Positions 54,806 through 62,997 of a stretch of 64,000 nucleotides of DNA are shown here, piece after piece (the first letter of the stretch is position 1; each line of letters begins with the position of its first letter). Made by a program: the position numbers and the translations under genes. Below the pieces are notes generated by a model. That model had not been told where the DNA came from and ran no database searches. It saw only the letters and a list, made by a program, of their open reading frames with translations. This stretch comes from Flavobacteriales bacterium (lineage in GTDB: Bacteria > Bacteroidota > Bacteroidia > Flavobacteriales_F > PHOS-HE28), in the NCBI GenBank assembly GCA_016716605.1, contig JADJWA010000001.1, positions 2,401,001-2,465,000 on the forward strand, read 5' to 3'.

Positions 54806-55939
54806 ATGGCCTTCCACCTGGCCCGGCTGCATGCGCTCAACTTCCGCAACCATCACGATGCGGAGGCCGAGCTCTGCCCCGAGGTGAACTGCTTCACCGG
54901 GCCCAACGGCACGGGCAAGACCAACCTGCTCGACGCGGTGCATTACCTCGCGCTGGGCAAAGGCTACCTCGAATCGCAGGACCAGCACAACGTGCGGCAT
55001 GGCGAGGAACTCTTCGTGGTGCAGGGCATCATGCGCGGCGATGACGGCGACGACACCGTGCTCTGCAGTGTGCGGCGCGGCATGCGCAAGGTGCTCAGCC
55101 GCAACCGCAAGGAGTACGACCGCCTCGCCGACCATGTAGGCCGCTACCCGGTGGTGATGATCACGCCGTACGACGGCCAGCTGATCCTCGATGGCAGCGA
55201 GTCGAGGCGCCGCTTCATCGACGGCCTCATCGCGCAATTCGACAAGGCCTTCCTCGAGGCGCTCATCCGCTACAACCGTGCCCTCACCCAGCGCAATGCG
55301 CTGCTCAAGCGGGCGGCCGAGCGCGGCGGCATCGCGTCATCGGCCTTCGAGCCTTGGAACGAGCAGCTGTGCGGCCTCGGCGCTTCCATCCACACGGCGC
55401 GCAGCGCCTTCATCGCGGAGCTCGCGCCCTTGCTGCAGCAGCATTATGCGGCCATCAGTTCCGGGCCCGAAGAGGTCGCGCTGCATTACCGGTCGCCGCT
55501 GAACGATGCGCCCATGAACGAGCTGATCGCCGCCAGTTGGGACAGGGACCGCGCCGCGCAGCACACCACAACGGGCATCCATAAGGACGACCTGGCCTTC
55601 TCCCTCAGCGGCCAGCCGCTCAAGCGCTTCGGCTCGCAGGGCCAGCAGAAGACCTACCTCATCGCCCTCAAGCTCGCGCAATTCGAGCTCACCGCACGGC
55701 GCGCCGGACAGCGCCCCATCCTATTGCTCGACGACATCTTCGACAAGATCGATCCGCAGCGCATGCGCCACCTGCTGCAGCTGCTCAGCGATCACCGCTT
55801 CGGGCAGGTGCTCATCACCGATACCGATCCGCATCGCCTGCACGCCGCGCTCGACGGCCTCGACCTCGAGACCCGCTTCTTCCACCTCACCCACGAAGGC
55901 ATCCACCGTGAAGCGCCGCAACGAGCAATCGCTGGCTGA
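54806..55939 (+). CDS. recF: DNA replication/repair protein RecF
   Basis: A 377-residue SMC-like ATPase that loads RecA at gaps with RecO/RecR. Walker A FTGPNGTGKTNLLDAV (30-45), the lid region, the conserved GSQGQQKTYLIALKLAQFE signature (quoted in part: GSQGQQKTYL) and Walker B LLLDDIFDKID are all present. Length is normal. Its 3' end overlaps the start of the DUF721 gene by 32 bases (55908-55939), so the two are co-translated, as in many Bacteroidota. The start at 54806 (MAFHLARLHALNF) fits the family. Confidence 0.95.
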   Translation: MAFHLARLHALNFRNHHDAEAELCPEVNCFTGPNGTGKTNLLDAVHYLALGKGYLESQDQHNVRHGEELFVVQGIMRGDDGDDTVLCSVRRGMRKVLSRNRKEYDRLADHVGRYPVVMITPYDGQLILDGSESRRRFIDGLIAQFDKAFLEALIRYNRALTQRNALLKRAAERGGIASSAFEPWNEQLCGLGASIHTARSAFIAELAPLLQQHYAAISSGPEEVALHYRSPLNDAPMNELIAASWDRDRAAQHTTTGIHKDDLAFSLSGQPLKRFGSQGQQKTYLIALKLAQFELTARRAGQRPILLLDDIFDKIDPQRMRHLLQLLSDHRFGQVLITDTDPHRLHAALDGLDLETRFFHLTHEGIHREAPQRAIAG

Positions 55940-56198
55940 GGCCATCGGCCACCTGGTCGATGGCACCGGCATGCGTGAGCGCCTCGATGAGGCCGCCATC
56001 ACGGAGGCATGGCCCGAGGTTGCGGGCGCCATGGTGGCCCGGCATACCACCGCCATCCGCTTGCGCAAGGCCATCCTGCGCATCAGTGTCGACAGCGCCC
56101 CGCTGCGGCACGAGCTCAGCTACCTGCGGGCCGACATCCTCGCGCGGCTCAACGAGCGGGCAGGGCGCGAAGTGGTGAAGGAGGTGGTGGTGCAATGA
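55908..56198 (+). CDS. DUF721 domain-containing protein
   Basis: A 96-residue protein of DUF721 (DciA-like). It starts at a GTG inside recF. The pattern SLAEAIGHLVDGTGM, EAWPEVAGAMVARHTTAIRLRKAILRISVDSAPLRHELSYLRADIL (quoted in parts: AWPEVAGAMVARHT, LRISVDSAPLRHELS) is that of DciA, the replicative-helicase loader in many bacteria, and placement after recF is typical. The GTG start is accepted because the family begins right here. Likely role: helicase loading at replication initiation, by family inference. Confidence 0.85.
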   Translation: MKRRNEQSLAEAIGHLVDGTGMRERLDEAAITEAWPEVAGAMVARHTTAIRLRKAILRISVDSAPLRHELSYLRADILARLNERAGREVVKEVVVQ

Positions 56199-56557
56199 GG
56201 CGGCGCGCTTGCGCTGAACAAGGAGTGTCCTTGGGTGCGTTCAAAGGATGAACTGGCTTCAATTGAAAGCCGGTTCATACCCGGTTGATTCAATGTGGGC
56301 AACTCGACGCCGCCTGTGAGTGCTGTTTCTGTGGCTGAGCCAATAGCTTCGTACTCCATGCAGGCAAGGCCATGAGCAAGTCCAATTCGAAACACTTTGC
56401 CGCTGGGCCGCTGGGCCGCTGAAAAGCAAGCCCCAAGTTCGTACGCATCAGTTCGTGCGGAGCAATCGCGCGCTCCCTTCTTGCGCACCGCTCCGTGTTC
56501 ATGCGTGCAGCGCGTGCCAACGGTTGCAACTGCTTGCCACCAATACCTGTTGATTCC
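56199..56557. other. gene-poor stretch, no supported gene
   Basis: About 360 bases with no convincing frame; minus-strand frames are shadows. It contains an 8-bp tandem repeat (56399-56421) and repeated GCGCGC-type pieces. Base composition is lower in G+C than the recF region to its left. Confidence 0.5.
56399..56421. repeat. short tandem repeat, period 8 (GCCGCTGG)
   Basis: GCCGCTGG is repeated almost three times (2.9 units) in the gap before the 186-residue hypothetical gene. Such a repeat could vary by slippage; no coding frame crosses it. Confidence 0.7.
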
Positions 56558-57118
56558 ATGAAGCCCTTGCTTGTCATCACCCTCGTTGGACTGCTCGCGG
56601 TGCTCGTTGCGGGCAAGCGCGAACAAGGCATTGCACTCGCTGCATCCGCCCCGACGGACCTTCGCGAAGTATCCGCACCGGTTAGCGCCACGCGTGCGGT
56701 CCCAACGTCAACGAAACTTTGCGACAGTACGGCCCAAGGAATCGGGACGGGCTTTTCCGGGGTGGGCCGATTCGATTATTTCCCGCATCCCAAGCCCGGC
56801 CCCTTCGAGCTCTTGCAGTTGGTGGAGGAGCCGCCCCAAGCTCTCGGCTACCGCCCTTGGCAGCGGACCTCGATTTCCTATGGGGTGTACGCCGAGCCAA
56901 TGACCAATTCCAAGGCCGTTGCGGAGAGCGCGATCGACCGGTTTGTGCGGTGGACCGATGAGCAGGACCCAGGTTTTGGACAGGCTAATGCAGCGGAAGT
57001 ACTCGCGCCATTGGACAGCGCCGAGGCCCAGCGCCTGCTGTACAGGATGGCCCTCGTCGTGGATGGATTCTCCAGCGATTCCCTCGTGCAAACGGACACC
57101 ATTGCAACAGCGCCATGA
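56558..57118 (+). CDS. hypothetical exported protein
   Basis: A 186-residue protein with an N-terminal signal anchor or signal peptide (MKPLLVITLVGLLAVLVAGK, 1-20). The rest has no recognisable domain; there are several Pro-rich and Ser/Thr-rich segments and a conserved-looking RMALVVDGFSSDSLVQ near the end. Composition is less GC-rich than the flanking core genes, and no homologue class comes to mind. It lies isolated between two gene-poor gaps, so it may be an accessory gene. The start at 56558 is chosen for the signal segment; an ATG at 56495 would add 21 residues. Confidence 0.5.
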   Translation: MKPLLVITLVGLLAVLVAGKREQGIALAASAPTDLREVSAPVSATRAVPTSTKLCDSTAQGIGTGFSGVGRFDYFPHPKPGPFELLQLVEEPPQALGYRPWQRTSISYGVYAEPMTNSKAVAESAIDRFVRWTDEQDPGFGQANAAEVLAPLDSAEAQRLLYRMALVVDGFSSDSLVQTDTIATAP

Positions 57119-57411
57119 GCACATTGCGCCAACAACAAGCAATCGGCAGGCGCGCCGCCTTCCTCAGGCAGCGCTTGCGACGGCCCCGGCCCGATGCGCT
57201 ACGCAAAGGGCTGGGGTAAGCTCGACACGCGCTGCTCTTGCTAGCCAGGCAGCGCACGCCCACCGATGGCGGTCTATCTTTCGGATGCCACGCCGCAACC
57301 CGCGCCGGACGATGGCATTAGCGCAAGCGGAAGAGACCGGACAGTGAGAAAGGAACAACACGAACAGAACCCGCCTGCGCCCCAGCAACGGCGGAATTGA
57401 AACGAACGACG
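57119..57411. other. gene-poor stretch, no supported gene
   Basis: About 290 bases with short GC-rich patches and no protein-like frame. A TATCTTTC sequence at 57275-57282 resembles a -7 box for the downstream T9SS gene, though it is 129 bases before the preferred start. Confidence 0.4.
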
Positions 57412-58425
57412 ATGCTTCCAACTGCGATGAACAACAGGTGGTGCCGCTTGACACTCAAGTTAGGTGCGCACTGCCTGTTGTTCGTTGCTGCTCCGCGCTG
57501 CGCAGCGCAGAACCTGGTGCCGAATCATTCTTTTGAAGAACGCGACTCATGCCTGGAGGTGAACACCGCCTACACCGTGGAAACGGGACCATTGGGCTGG
57601 TTCTCGGCAGGAGGTACTGGCGATTACTTCCTGAGTTGTATTCCGTACGGGGGCTTCAATGGGGTGCCGCTAAGCTCATGGGCTTTCCAGTACCCGCAGG
57701 ATGGTGAATGCTACCTGGGGGTGATTACCTACATTCAAAGTACAGGCATTCGCGAGTACTTCATGATCCAGCTTGCGCAACCCTTAGTGCCGGGGCAGAT
57801 GTATTACGCCAGCTTCTACGCCAGCCCAACGTGGGGTGGACCACAACCTCAGATGTACCTTGCCAGTAGTCACATCGGCATGCTGTTCACCACACAACCA
57901 AGGCATTGGAGCAATGCTGATCCCTGGCCCACCGGGGGGAATTTTGCGCATGTGTATCATCCATGGCTCATCACCGATACCGTGGGCTGGACCTTGGTGA
58001 GTGGCAGCTTCGTGGCTGATAGCGCTTACCAGTACCTGATGATCGGGAACCATTTCGACAATGCCATGACGGACACGTTGCATTTCGCGGATTTTCCTTG
58101 GGACCCTAGAGCACACACCTTGATTGACAACGTTTGCGTAACGGCGGATTCCAAGGGGTGCCCCTTGGCGCTGGGCGTAGAAGAGCCAGGTATGGATGCA
58201 GTGGTGCTATTCCCCAATCCGGCGAGCACGGAGATCGCGTTGAGCGGCGTGCCACTAGGGAGTAGGATCCGCATCCATGATGCGTTGGGGCGGCTGGTTT
58301 TGAATGAAGTGGACGTGGGTGGCAATTGGCGGAAGAACGTGCTGCCATGGGCAAGAGGCACCTATGTGCTGCGCTTGGAGCGACAGGGGAGGCTTCGTTC
58401 GTTCAAGTTCGTGTTGATCGAGTAG
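57412..58425 (+). CDS. secreted protein with PNxSFE-type domain and T9SS sorting domain
   Basis: A 337-residue exported protein. Signal peptide within 1-33 (two nearby ATG, 57412 and 57427; the second gives MNNRWCRLTLKLGAHCLLFVAA, quoted in part). The mature part begins NLVPNHSFEERDSCLE, a common opening of Bacteroidota beta-sandwich proteins, and continues as a jelly-roll-like domain (about 40-250; LVPGQMYYASFYASP, HTLIDNVCVTAD). C-terminal type A T9SS domain about 262-337 (LFPNPASTEIALSG ... RGTYVLRLERQGRLRSFKFVL, quoted in part). Carbohydrate binding is possible by fold, not shown. G+C is lower than in core genes, and the neighbouring gaps suggest an accessory block. Confidence 0.78.
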   Translation: MLPTAMNNRWCRLTLKLGAHCLLFVAAPRCAAQNLVPNHSFEERDSCLEVNTAYTVETGPLGWFSAGGTGDYFLSCIPYGGFNGVPLSSWAFQYPQDGECYLGVITYIQSTGIREYFMIQLAQPLVPGQMYYASFYASPTWGGPQPQMYLASSHIGMLFTTQPRHWSNADPWPTGGNFAHVYHPWLITDTVGWTLVSGSFVADSAYQYLMIGNHFDNAMTDTLHFADFPWDPRAHTLIDNVCVTADSKGCPLALGVEEPGMDAVVLFPNPASTEIALSGVPLGSRIRIHDALGRLVLNEVDVGGNWRKNVLPWARGTYVLRLERQGRLRSFKFVLIE

Positions 58426-58511
58426 AGGAAGTCCGCCTACTCGCGCCTTGGTGGGCTATGGCGGACGAAGTCCGGTCTTCGGAAGTCAACAAACCAACAG
58501 AACCGAAGATC

Positions 58512-60836
58512 ATGAAACAGACAGTTCTAAGGCCATGTAACATGGCCGTTTGCGTGCTTGCAATGCTGACAATGCGCGCACAAGTTTCAACGCCATTCAA
58601 CAACGGCGGCGCTGGCGATTTCGTTGGCTGGGACGCCACCATGACCACCGACCCGTTGGAGATCAAGCACGAGGCCAACCAGCCGATCTTCATGCACACA
58701 GACAACGTCTGGCGCCTGTGGATGAACGAGACGGCCACCTACGGCATGCTGGGGGGGTATAACAATGTGCCAGCACCGGGCTTCACGCTGTTGGGCGAGA
58801 ACGTTTCGAACTTCAGGACCAACGGCGGGCCAGGCGCTTTCACCTTGCTGCACCTGGCCGGTGACGATGACAACGCCCAAGCCGCCAGTTACCGCGACTG
58901 GATGCGCACAGGCATTACCCTCACGGGCAATGCCGATCACCAATACATCGGGCAGAAGGGCAGGACGCTCGATGAGACCGACCTGATCATCCACTGGAGC
59001 GACAACCCCGGCGAGTTCCTCAAGGACCGCATGCGCTTCCTCTTCACCAGCGGGCATAACTCCAGTGCCACCAGCGGTGCCGAGAGCCAAGAGGGCCTGG
59101 AGTTCATGCGCATGTTCCCGCTGCGGGTGGATGAGCCGCACATCGGCGTGGGCGATTTCTTCGCGGCGAACCTGGTCGATGCCAACATCACCGAGCCAAC
59201 CGAGCGCATGGACATGGTGAACGGTCGGCTGCGCATCCGCGACCTGCCCGAATCAACCGGCGAAGCCACCGGCGCTTACAAGGTGATGGTGGTGGACGAT
59301 ACGGCCTACCCCAGCGATGAGCGCGGCGTGGTGAAGTGGGCCACCTTGCCCACGCCGCCAGCCGGAGACGATTGCGATTGGGAATTGGATGAAGCGACCA
59401 ACCGCCTTTGGACCGCAACCGCTGCGATTGGAACGAACGATGATTGCCCTGAGAAGGACTGGCTGGTGGGCATCGGCACTTCCTCGATGGCGTACAAACT
59501 GGATATCGAGCACGACGGCAGCTCGGATCCAATATCCGGCGGCTTGCGTGTGAAGTACACGACAGGTCAGAGCGGTTGGACCTATGGCGTGAAGTCGGAA
59601 CTCGTGCCATCATCTGGCGGCTCCATGCAGTATGCCGCAGGAGTGCAAGGCTCTGTATCCAAAGCAACGCAGGAGGGTTGGGGCGTGCGCGGCACAGCGG
59701 AAGCGGATGCATCGACAACCACGGTTGTCGGTGGGGTCGAAGGCCATGCGCTGACAACTGCGGGTACAGTGACTTCGGCGTTCGGGCAGAAGGGCAAGGT
59801 GAGCCTGGGAAGTGGGGCCACCACCACGGAGGCTATAGGGCTATACGGCCTCATCGAAGGAGGTGGCACTGCGACAACCACCTACGGGGTTTACGGCTAC
59901 GGCGTGCAAGGCACAACGAGCACCTATGGTGCTTACCTGTGGGGCAATGGCCCTTCGAACGCCAATGTGTACGGCGTATATGGGCGTGCAACTGGTGGTG
60001 CCAATGGTGTTAAGTACAGCGTGTACGGTGAGTCCGCAGGTGGCGGCGCGAACGATTGGGCCATTTACTCCGCAGGCAGAACGTTCACTCCAGGGGGATT
60101 GTGGACTGCGTCTGATCAATCTTTGAAAGAAGAGGTTGGTGTACTCGATTCTAACACAGCGAGTACTCTGCTCGACGACATTGGGCTGCATCAGTTTCAA
60201 TTCATCGCCGCAGCTTGCCCGCAGTTAGACTTTCCCGAAGGTGTGCAGTTAGGCGTCTACGCTCAAGAGCTTGAGCAGATTCTGCCGCAGCTCGTTACCC
60301 AGGTGGTGCAGCCAGCTGCACTAGACTCATCGGGAATTGAAGTTCATCCACCGGTTACATTCAAGGCGGTCAACTACGAGGGCTTGATTCCTTACCTGAT
60401 CGCAGGCCATCAGGCCCAAAGCGAAGCAATCACGTCTCTGCAGACTACAGTCACCCAACTGCAACAACAACTCGCCGCCTGCTGCGCCAACCCTGACGGC
60501 ATCGACCAACGCTCCGGCTCCGCTGTGGATGACGAGAAACTCACCCCCGCCCAAGAGCGCACCCTGCCTGCCGAAGGCACGGTGCTCCGCATCGCGCCAA
60601 ACCCCTTCACGGATCGCACCACATTGTTCTGCACCTTGGAGCGCGCGGGCCGCATGCAGTTGCTGGCCAACAGCGCCGATGGCCGCAGCCTGCTGGTGCT
60701 AAGCGAGGGCCAGCGCGAGGCCGGTGAGTTCCAATTCGAGTGGAGCACCGAAAACCTGGCGCCCGGCGTGTACTACATCACCCTCTTGCTCGATGGCGAG
60801 CCGGTGGTGAAGCGCGTGGTGAAGGTGGGGCGGTAG
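58512..60836 (+). CDS. tail-fibre-like protein with S74 intramolecular chaperone and T9SS sorting domain
   Basis: A 774-residue exported protein. Signal peptide 1-23. Body (about 25-520) rich in Gly, Thr and Asn, with repeats around GVYGYG/TYGAY/NVYGVYG, like a beta-helical fibre. A Peptidase_S74-type chaperone module begins at about residue 532 with ASDQSLKEEVGVLD (typical SDxxLK) and continues through HQFQF and LGVYAQELEQILPQLV to about 640; a coiled coil follows (ITSLQTTVTQLQQQLAAC, about 650-668). A type A T9SS domain ends it (about 695-774: IAPNPFTDRTTLF ... APGVYYITLLLDGEPVVKRVVKV, quoted in part). The S74 region (about 60050-60480) is lower in G+C than both flanks. Confidence 0.8.
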   Translation: MKQTVLRPCNMAVCVLAMLTMRAQVSTPFNNGGAGDFVGWDATMTTDPLEIKHEANQPIFMHTDNVWRLWMNETATYGMLGGYNNVPAPGFTLLGENVSNFRTNGGPGAFTLLHLAGDDDNAQAASYRDWMRTGITLTGNADHQYIGQKGRTLDETDLIIHWSDNPGEFLKDRMRFLFTSGHNSSATSGAESQEGLEFMRMFPLRVDEPHIGVGDFFAANLVDANITEPTERMDMVNGRLRIRDLPESTGEATGAYKVMVVDDTAYPSDERGVVKWATLPTPPAGDDCDWELDEATNRLWTATAAIGTNDDCPEKDWLVGIGTSSMAYKLDIEHDGSSDPISGGLRVKYTTGQSGWTYGVKSELVPSSGGSMQYAAGVQGSVSKATQEGWGVRGTAEADASTTTVVGGVEGHALTTAGTVTSAFGQKGKVSLGSGATTTEAIGLYGLIEGGGTATTTYGVYGYGVQGTTSTYGAYLWGNGPSNANVYGVYGRATGGANGVKYSVYGESAGGGANDWAIYSAGRTFTPGGLWTASDQSLKEEVGVLDSNTASTLLDDIGLHQFQFIAAACPQLDFPEGVQLGVYAQELEQILPQLVTQVVQPAALDSSGIEVHPPVTFKAVNYEGLIPYLIAGHQAQSEAITSLQTTVTQLQQQLAACCANPDGIDQRSGSAVDDEKLTPAQERTLPAEGTVLRIAPNPFTDRTTLFCTLERAGRMQLLANSADGRSLLVLSEGQREAGEFQFEWSTENLAPGVYYITLLLDGEPVVKRVVKVGR

Positions 60837-60905
60837 TCAGTTAGTCCCTTGGATTACCTCACACCCCAGCGCCCTGCGCGCCGGAATGAGCTTCACGACA
60901 ATAGC

Positions 60906-60940
60906 GCAAGGGTGCGAGAGCCATGCTCTAGCACCCTTGC
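60906..60940. terminator. bidirectional terminator hairpin
   Basis: GCAAGGGTGC pairs with GCACCCTTGC; inside, AGAGC pairs with GCTCT around CAT, with a single G/A mismatch between. It separates the convergent tail-fibre-like and ndk genes. No T tract is visible, so termination by the hairpin alone is likely but not certain. Confidence 0.65.
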
Positions 60941-60957
60941 ATTATCGCACGCTTCCT

Positions 60958-61377
60958 CTAGAACTGCTCCCTGCCGCTGAAGAAGAAGGCGCCCTCGATG
61001 GCGGCGTTCTCGTCGCTGTCGCTGCCATGCACGGCGTTCTTGGCCTTGCTCTCGGCGAAGCGCTTGCGGATGGTGCCCTCGGCGGCCTGCGTGGGATCGG
61101 TGGCGCCGATCAGGTCGCGGAACGATTGCACGGCGTTCTCCTTCTCCAGGATGGCCGCCACGATGGGGCCGCTTGCCATGTATTCCACGAGCTCGCCATA
61201 GAAGGGGCGCTCCTGATGCACGGCGTAGAAGGTGCCGGCCTCCTGCCGCGAGAGCCGCGTGTACTTCATGGCCACCACGCGGAAGCCATTGTCCATGATC
61301 ATATCCAGGATCTTGCCCATGCTGCCGGCGGCCACCGCCTCGGGCTTGATCATCGTGAAGGTCCTGTTCGTCGCCAT
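60958..61377 (-). CDS. ndk: nucleoside diphosphate kinase
   Basis: A 139-residue enzyme that balances nucleoside triphosphates. The phosphohistidine is H117 in NAVHGSDS (114-121); TFTMIKPEAV (6-15) and the P-loop-free substrate site residues are intact. Length and sequence are ordinary for the family. The start MATNRTFTMIKPE is canonical. A perfect -7 box TACTTTTG lies 72 bases upstream (61450-61457). It stands alone, convergent with the tail-fibre-like gene. Confidence 0.96.
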   Translation of the reverse strand: MATNRTFTMIKPEAVAAGSMGKILDMIMDNGFRVVAMKYTRLSRQEAGTFYAVHQERPFYGELVEYMASGPIVAAILEKENAVQSFRDLIGATDPTQAAEGTIRKRFAESKAKNAVHGSDSDENAAIEGAFFFSGREQF

Positions 61378-61449
61378 GCGCTAAGGTCTCATCGGTTTAC
61401 TGGCCGCACCCAATCAGGTCGCCGGCCAAGGGTTGTTGAAAAAGCGGCG

Positions 61450-61457
61450 CAAAAGTA
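61450..61457 (-). promoter_or_regulatory. perfect -7 box TACTTTTG of ndk
   Basis: Minus-strand TACTTTTG matches TAnnTTTG, 72 bases before the ndk ATG. It gives ndk a normal 5' leader, unlike recF or guaB. Confidence 0.5.
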
Positions 61458-61550
61458 ATCGGGCATCATCACCGATCAAGGGGGCAAGGGCTTCTTCCTT
61501 CGTCGCGCACCTCGCTGCGGCCCTGTTGCCGCGCCCTGAAGCCACGATCC

Positions 61551-62438
61551 ATGCTCACTCTCCGGCCCACCTGGTTGTTGCCCTGCATCCTGCTCACCGC
61601 ATGCGGCGGCGGTGAGAAGCCCGAGGACGGCGCCACACAAGGGCTGGTGATCGGCGGCGACGATGTGGCGGTGACGGCCATGTACCAGATGCCCACGCCC
61701 AACGAGCTATTCGGGCTGGTGCGCCAGATGGCCGGCGATGGCCACCGCAGGCTGATGAACCCATCGACCCATGTTGACCGCTACGTGAGCCTGCGCTCAA
61801 GGGCCGTCAATTTCGGGGTCTATGCCACTGATCTTGTTTACGCGAGCAGCTTCAAGCTGAATGTGGACGTGGCCCGCTATTACCTCACATCGAAGAAGCT
61901 CGCCGGCTCGCTCGGGCTCGATGCTGCTTTCACCGATGCCGATTTCGTTCGCCTCGAGTCGAACCTGGCGCGCGGCGATTCCTTGGAGATCATCAGCAAC
62001 GAGGCCTACCTCCGGGCCTACGAGCGGATGCAGCAGGAGAACATGGGCGCTGTGCTTCACTTGGTGCTGGCCGGCGGCTGGATGGAGAGCATGCACCTGG
62101 TGATCCGCCAGATCGAGGCCTTCGGCAGCAGCGATGCCCTCATGGCCCGGGTGGCCGAGCAGAAGGTCACGCTCGACCACCTGCTGGGCATGATGGAGGC
62201 CACGCGCGACCAGCCCGACGTGGCGGCCGTGTACGCCGACCTCGCCACCGTGCGCGCCATCTATGACCAGCTCGATGTCAAGCGAACGCCCCATCAGGGC
62301 ACATCGCCGAGCGGACGCATGGTGCTGGGCGATGATGTCACCATCGAGCTCACCCAGGACAAGTACCTCGAATTGTCGCAGGCCATCGACCGCTTGCGCG
62401 CGGAATGGACCAGGCCCGAGGGCGCCACGAACTCCTAA
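61551..62438 (+). CDS. conserved lipoprotein of unknown function
   Basis: A 295-residue protein with a lipoprotein signal peptide (LPCILLTACGG, lipobox LTAC, C18). The mature part is mainly helical, with regular blocks RYVSLRSRAVNFGVYATDLVYAS (quoted in part), NVDVARYYLTSKKLAGSLGL, NEAYLRAYERMQQENMGAVLHLVLAGGWMESMHLVI (quoted in part) and QLDVKRT. The sequence resembles a family of uncharacterised Bacteroidota proteins found near envelope genes. No enzyme motif is visible. The next gene starts 12 bases after its stop, so they form an operon with the DHH enzyme further on. Confidence 0.72.
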   Translation: MLTLRPTWLLPCILLTACGGGEKPEDGATQGLVIGGDDVAVTAMYQMPTPNELFGLVRQMAGDGHRRLMNPSTHVDRYVSLRSRAVNFGVYATDLVYASSFKLNVDVARYYLTSKKLAGSLGLDAAFTDADFVRLESNLARGDSLEIISNEAYLRAYERMQQENMGAVLHLVLAGGWMESMHLVIRQIEAFGSSDALMARVAEQKVTLDHLLGMMEATRDQPDVAAVYADLATVRAIYDQLDVKRTPHQGTSPSGRMVLGDDVTIELTQDKYLELSQAIDRLRAEWTRPEGATNS

Positions 62439-62450
62439 GCGAACGAACGC

Positions 62451-62966
62451 ATGATCCGTCATTTCCTGTTCATGGCCGTGCTGGCCAGCGCCTGCTCCGC
62501 GACCGCACAGATCACGGAATGCCCCACGTATCACCGCTTCAATTGCGAGCGGTCTGGTGATGCGCGCTTCTCCATCAACGGGCAGAGCCGCAGCGCCATG
62601 GTGCGGATCGGCGAGGAGACGGAGCTCAATATCATCGTGTACAGCGGTCAGGATTACCGCATCAGCGTCTGCCACGATGAGAAGATCCTGGGCGAAGGGC
62701 TGGCCATCCGGTTGGTGGAGAAGATCCGCACCTCCAAGCCCGGCGGCGCCAAGGGCGAGATGATCGAGACCGAGAAGGTGCTCTGGGACAACACCGAGCA
62801 CGACATGGCGCCGAGCATCGAGTTCTCCTGCACCGCCACCAAGCGGATCGCCGTGGAGGTGAATGCGCCAGGCGCGGCAGAGCGCAAGGGCAAGAAGGCC
62901 GACATCGACATGGGCTGCGTGGGCATCCTCATCGAGCACATGCCCTCGCCCGGCATCGGCTTCTGA
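62451..62966 (+). CDS. conserved exported protein of unknown function
   Basis: A 171-residue protein with a signal peptide (1-20, FMAVLASACSATAQ) and a beta-rich mature part holding several cysteines (CPTYHRFNC, VCHDEKI, FSCTATK, MGCVG). The blocks SAMVRIGEETELNIIVYSGQDYRIS (quoted in part: IGEETELNIIVYSGQDYRISV) and RIAVEVNAP fit a compact beta-sandwich. It is conserved-looking in Bacteroidota but without a known role. It follows the lipoprotein by 12 bases and precedes the DHH gene by 31, suggesting one transcript. Confidence 0.72.
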   Translation: MIRHFLFMAVLASACSATAQITECPTYHRFNCERSGDARFSINGQSRSAMVRIGEETELNIIVYSGQDYRISVCHDEKILGEGLAIRLVEKIRTSKPGGAKGEMIETEKVLWDNTEHDMAPSIEFSCTATKRIAVEVNAPGAAERKGKKADIDMGCVGILIEHMPSPGIGF

Positions 62967-62997
62967 TCGGATACGGCCCGCGGGTAACTTGGGCGCC

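Noticed and set aside
57119..57411. Possible integron attC or retron structures in the gap
   Set aside because: No GTTRRRY/RYYYAAC core pair, no reverse transcriptase or integrase gene nearby.
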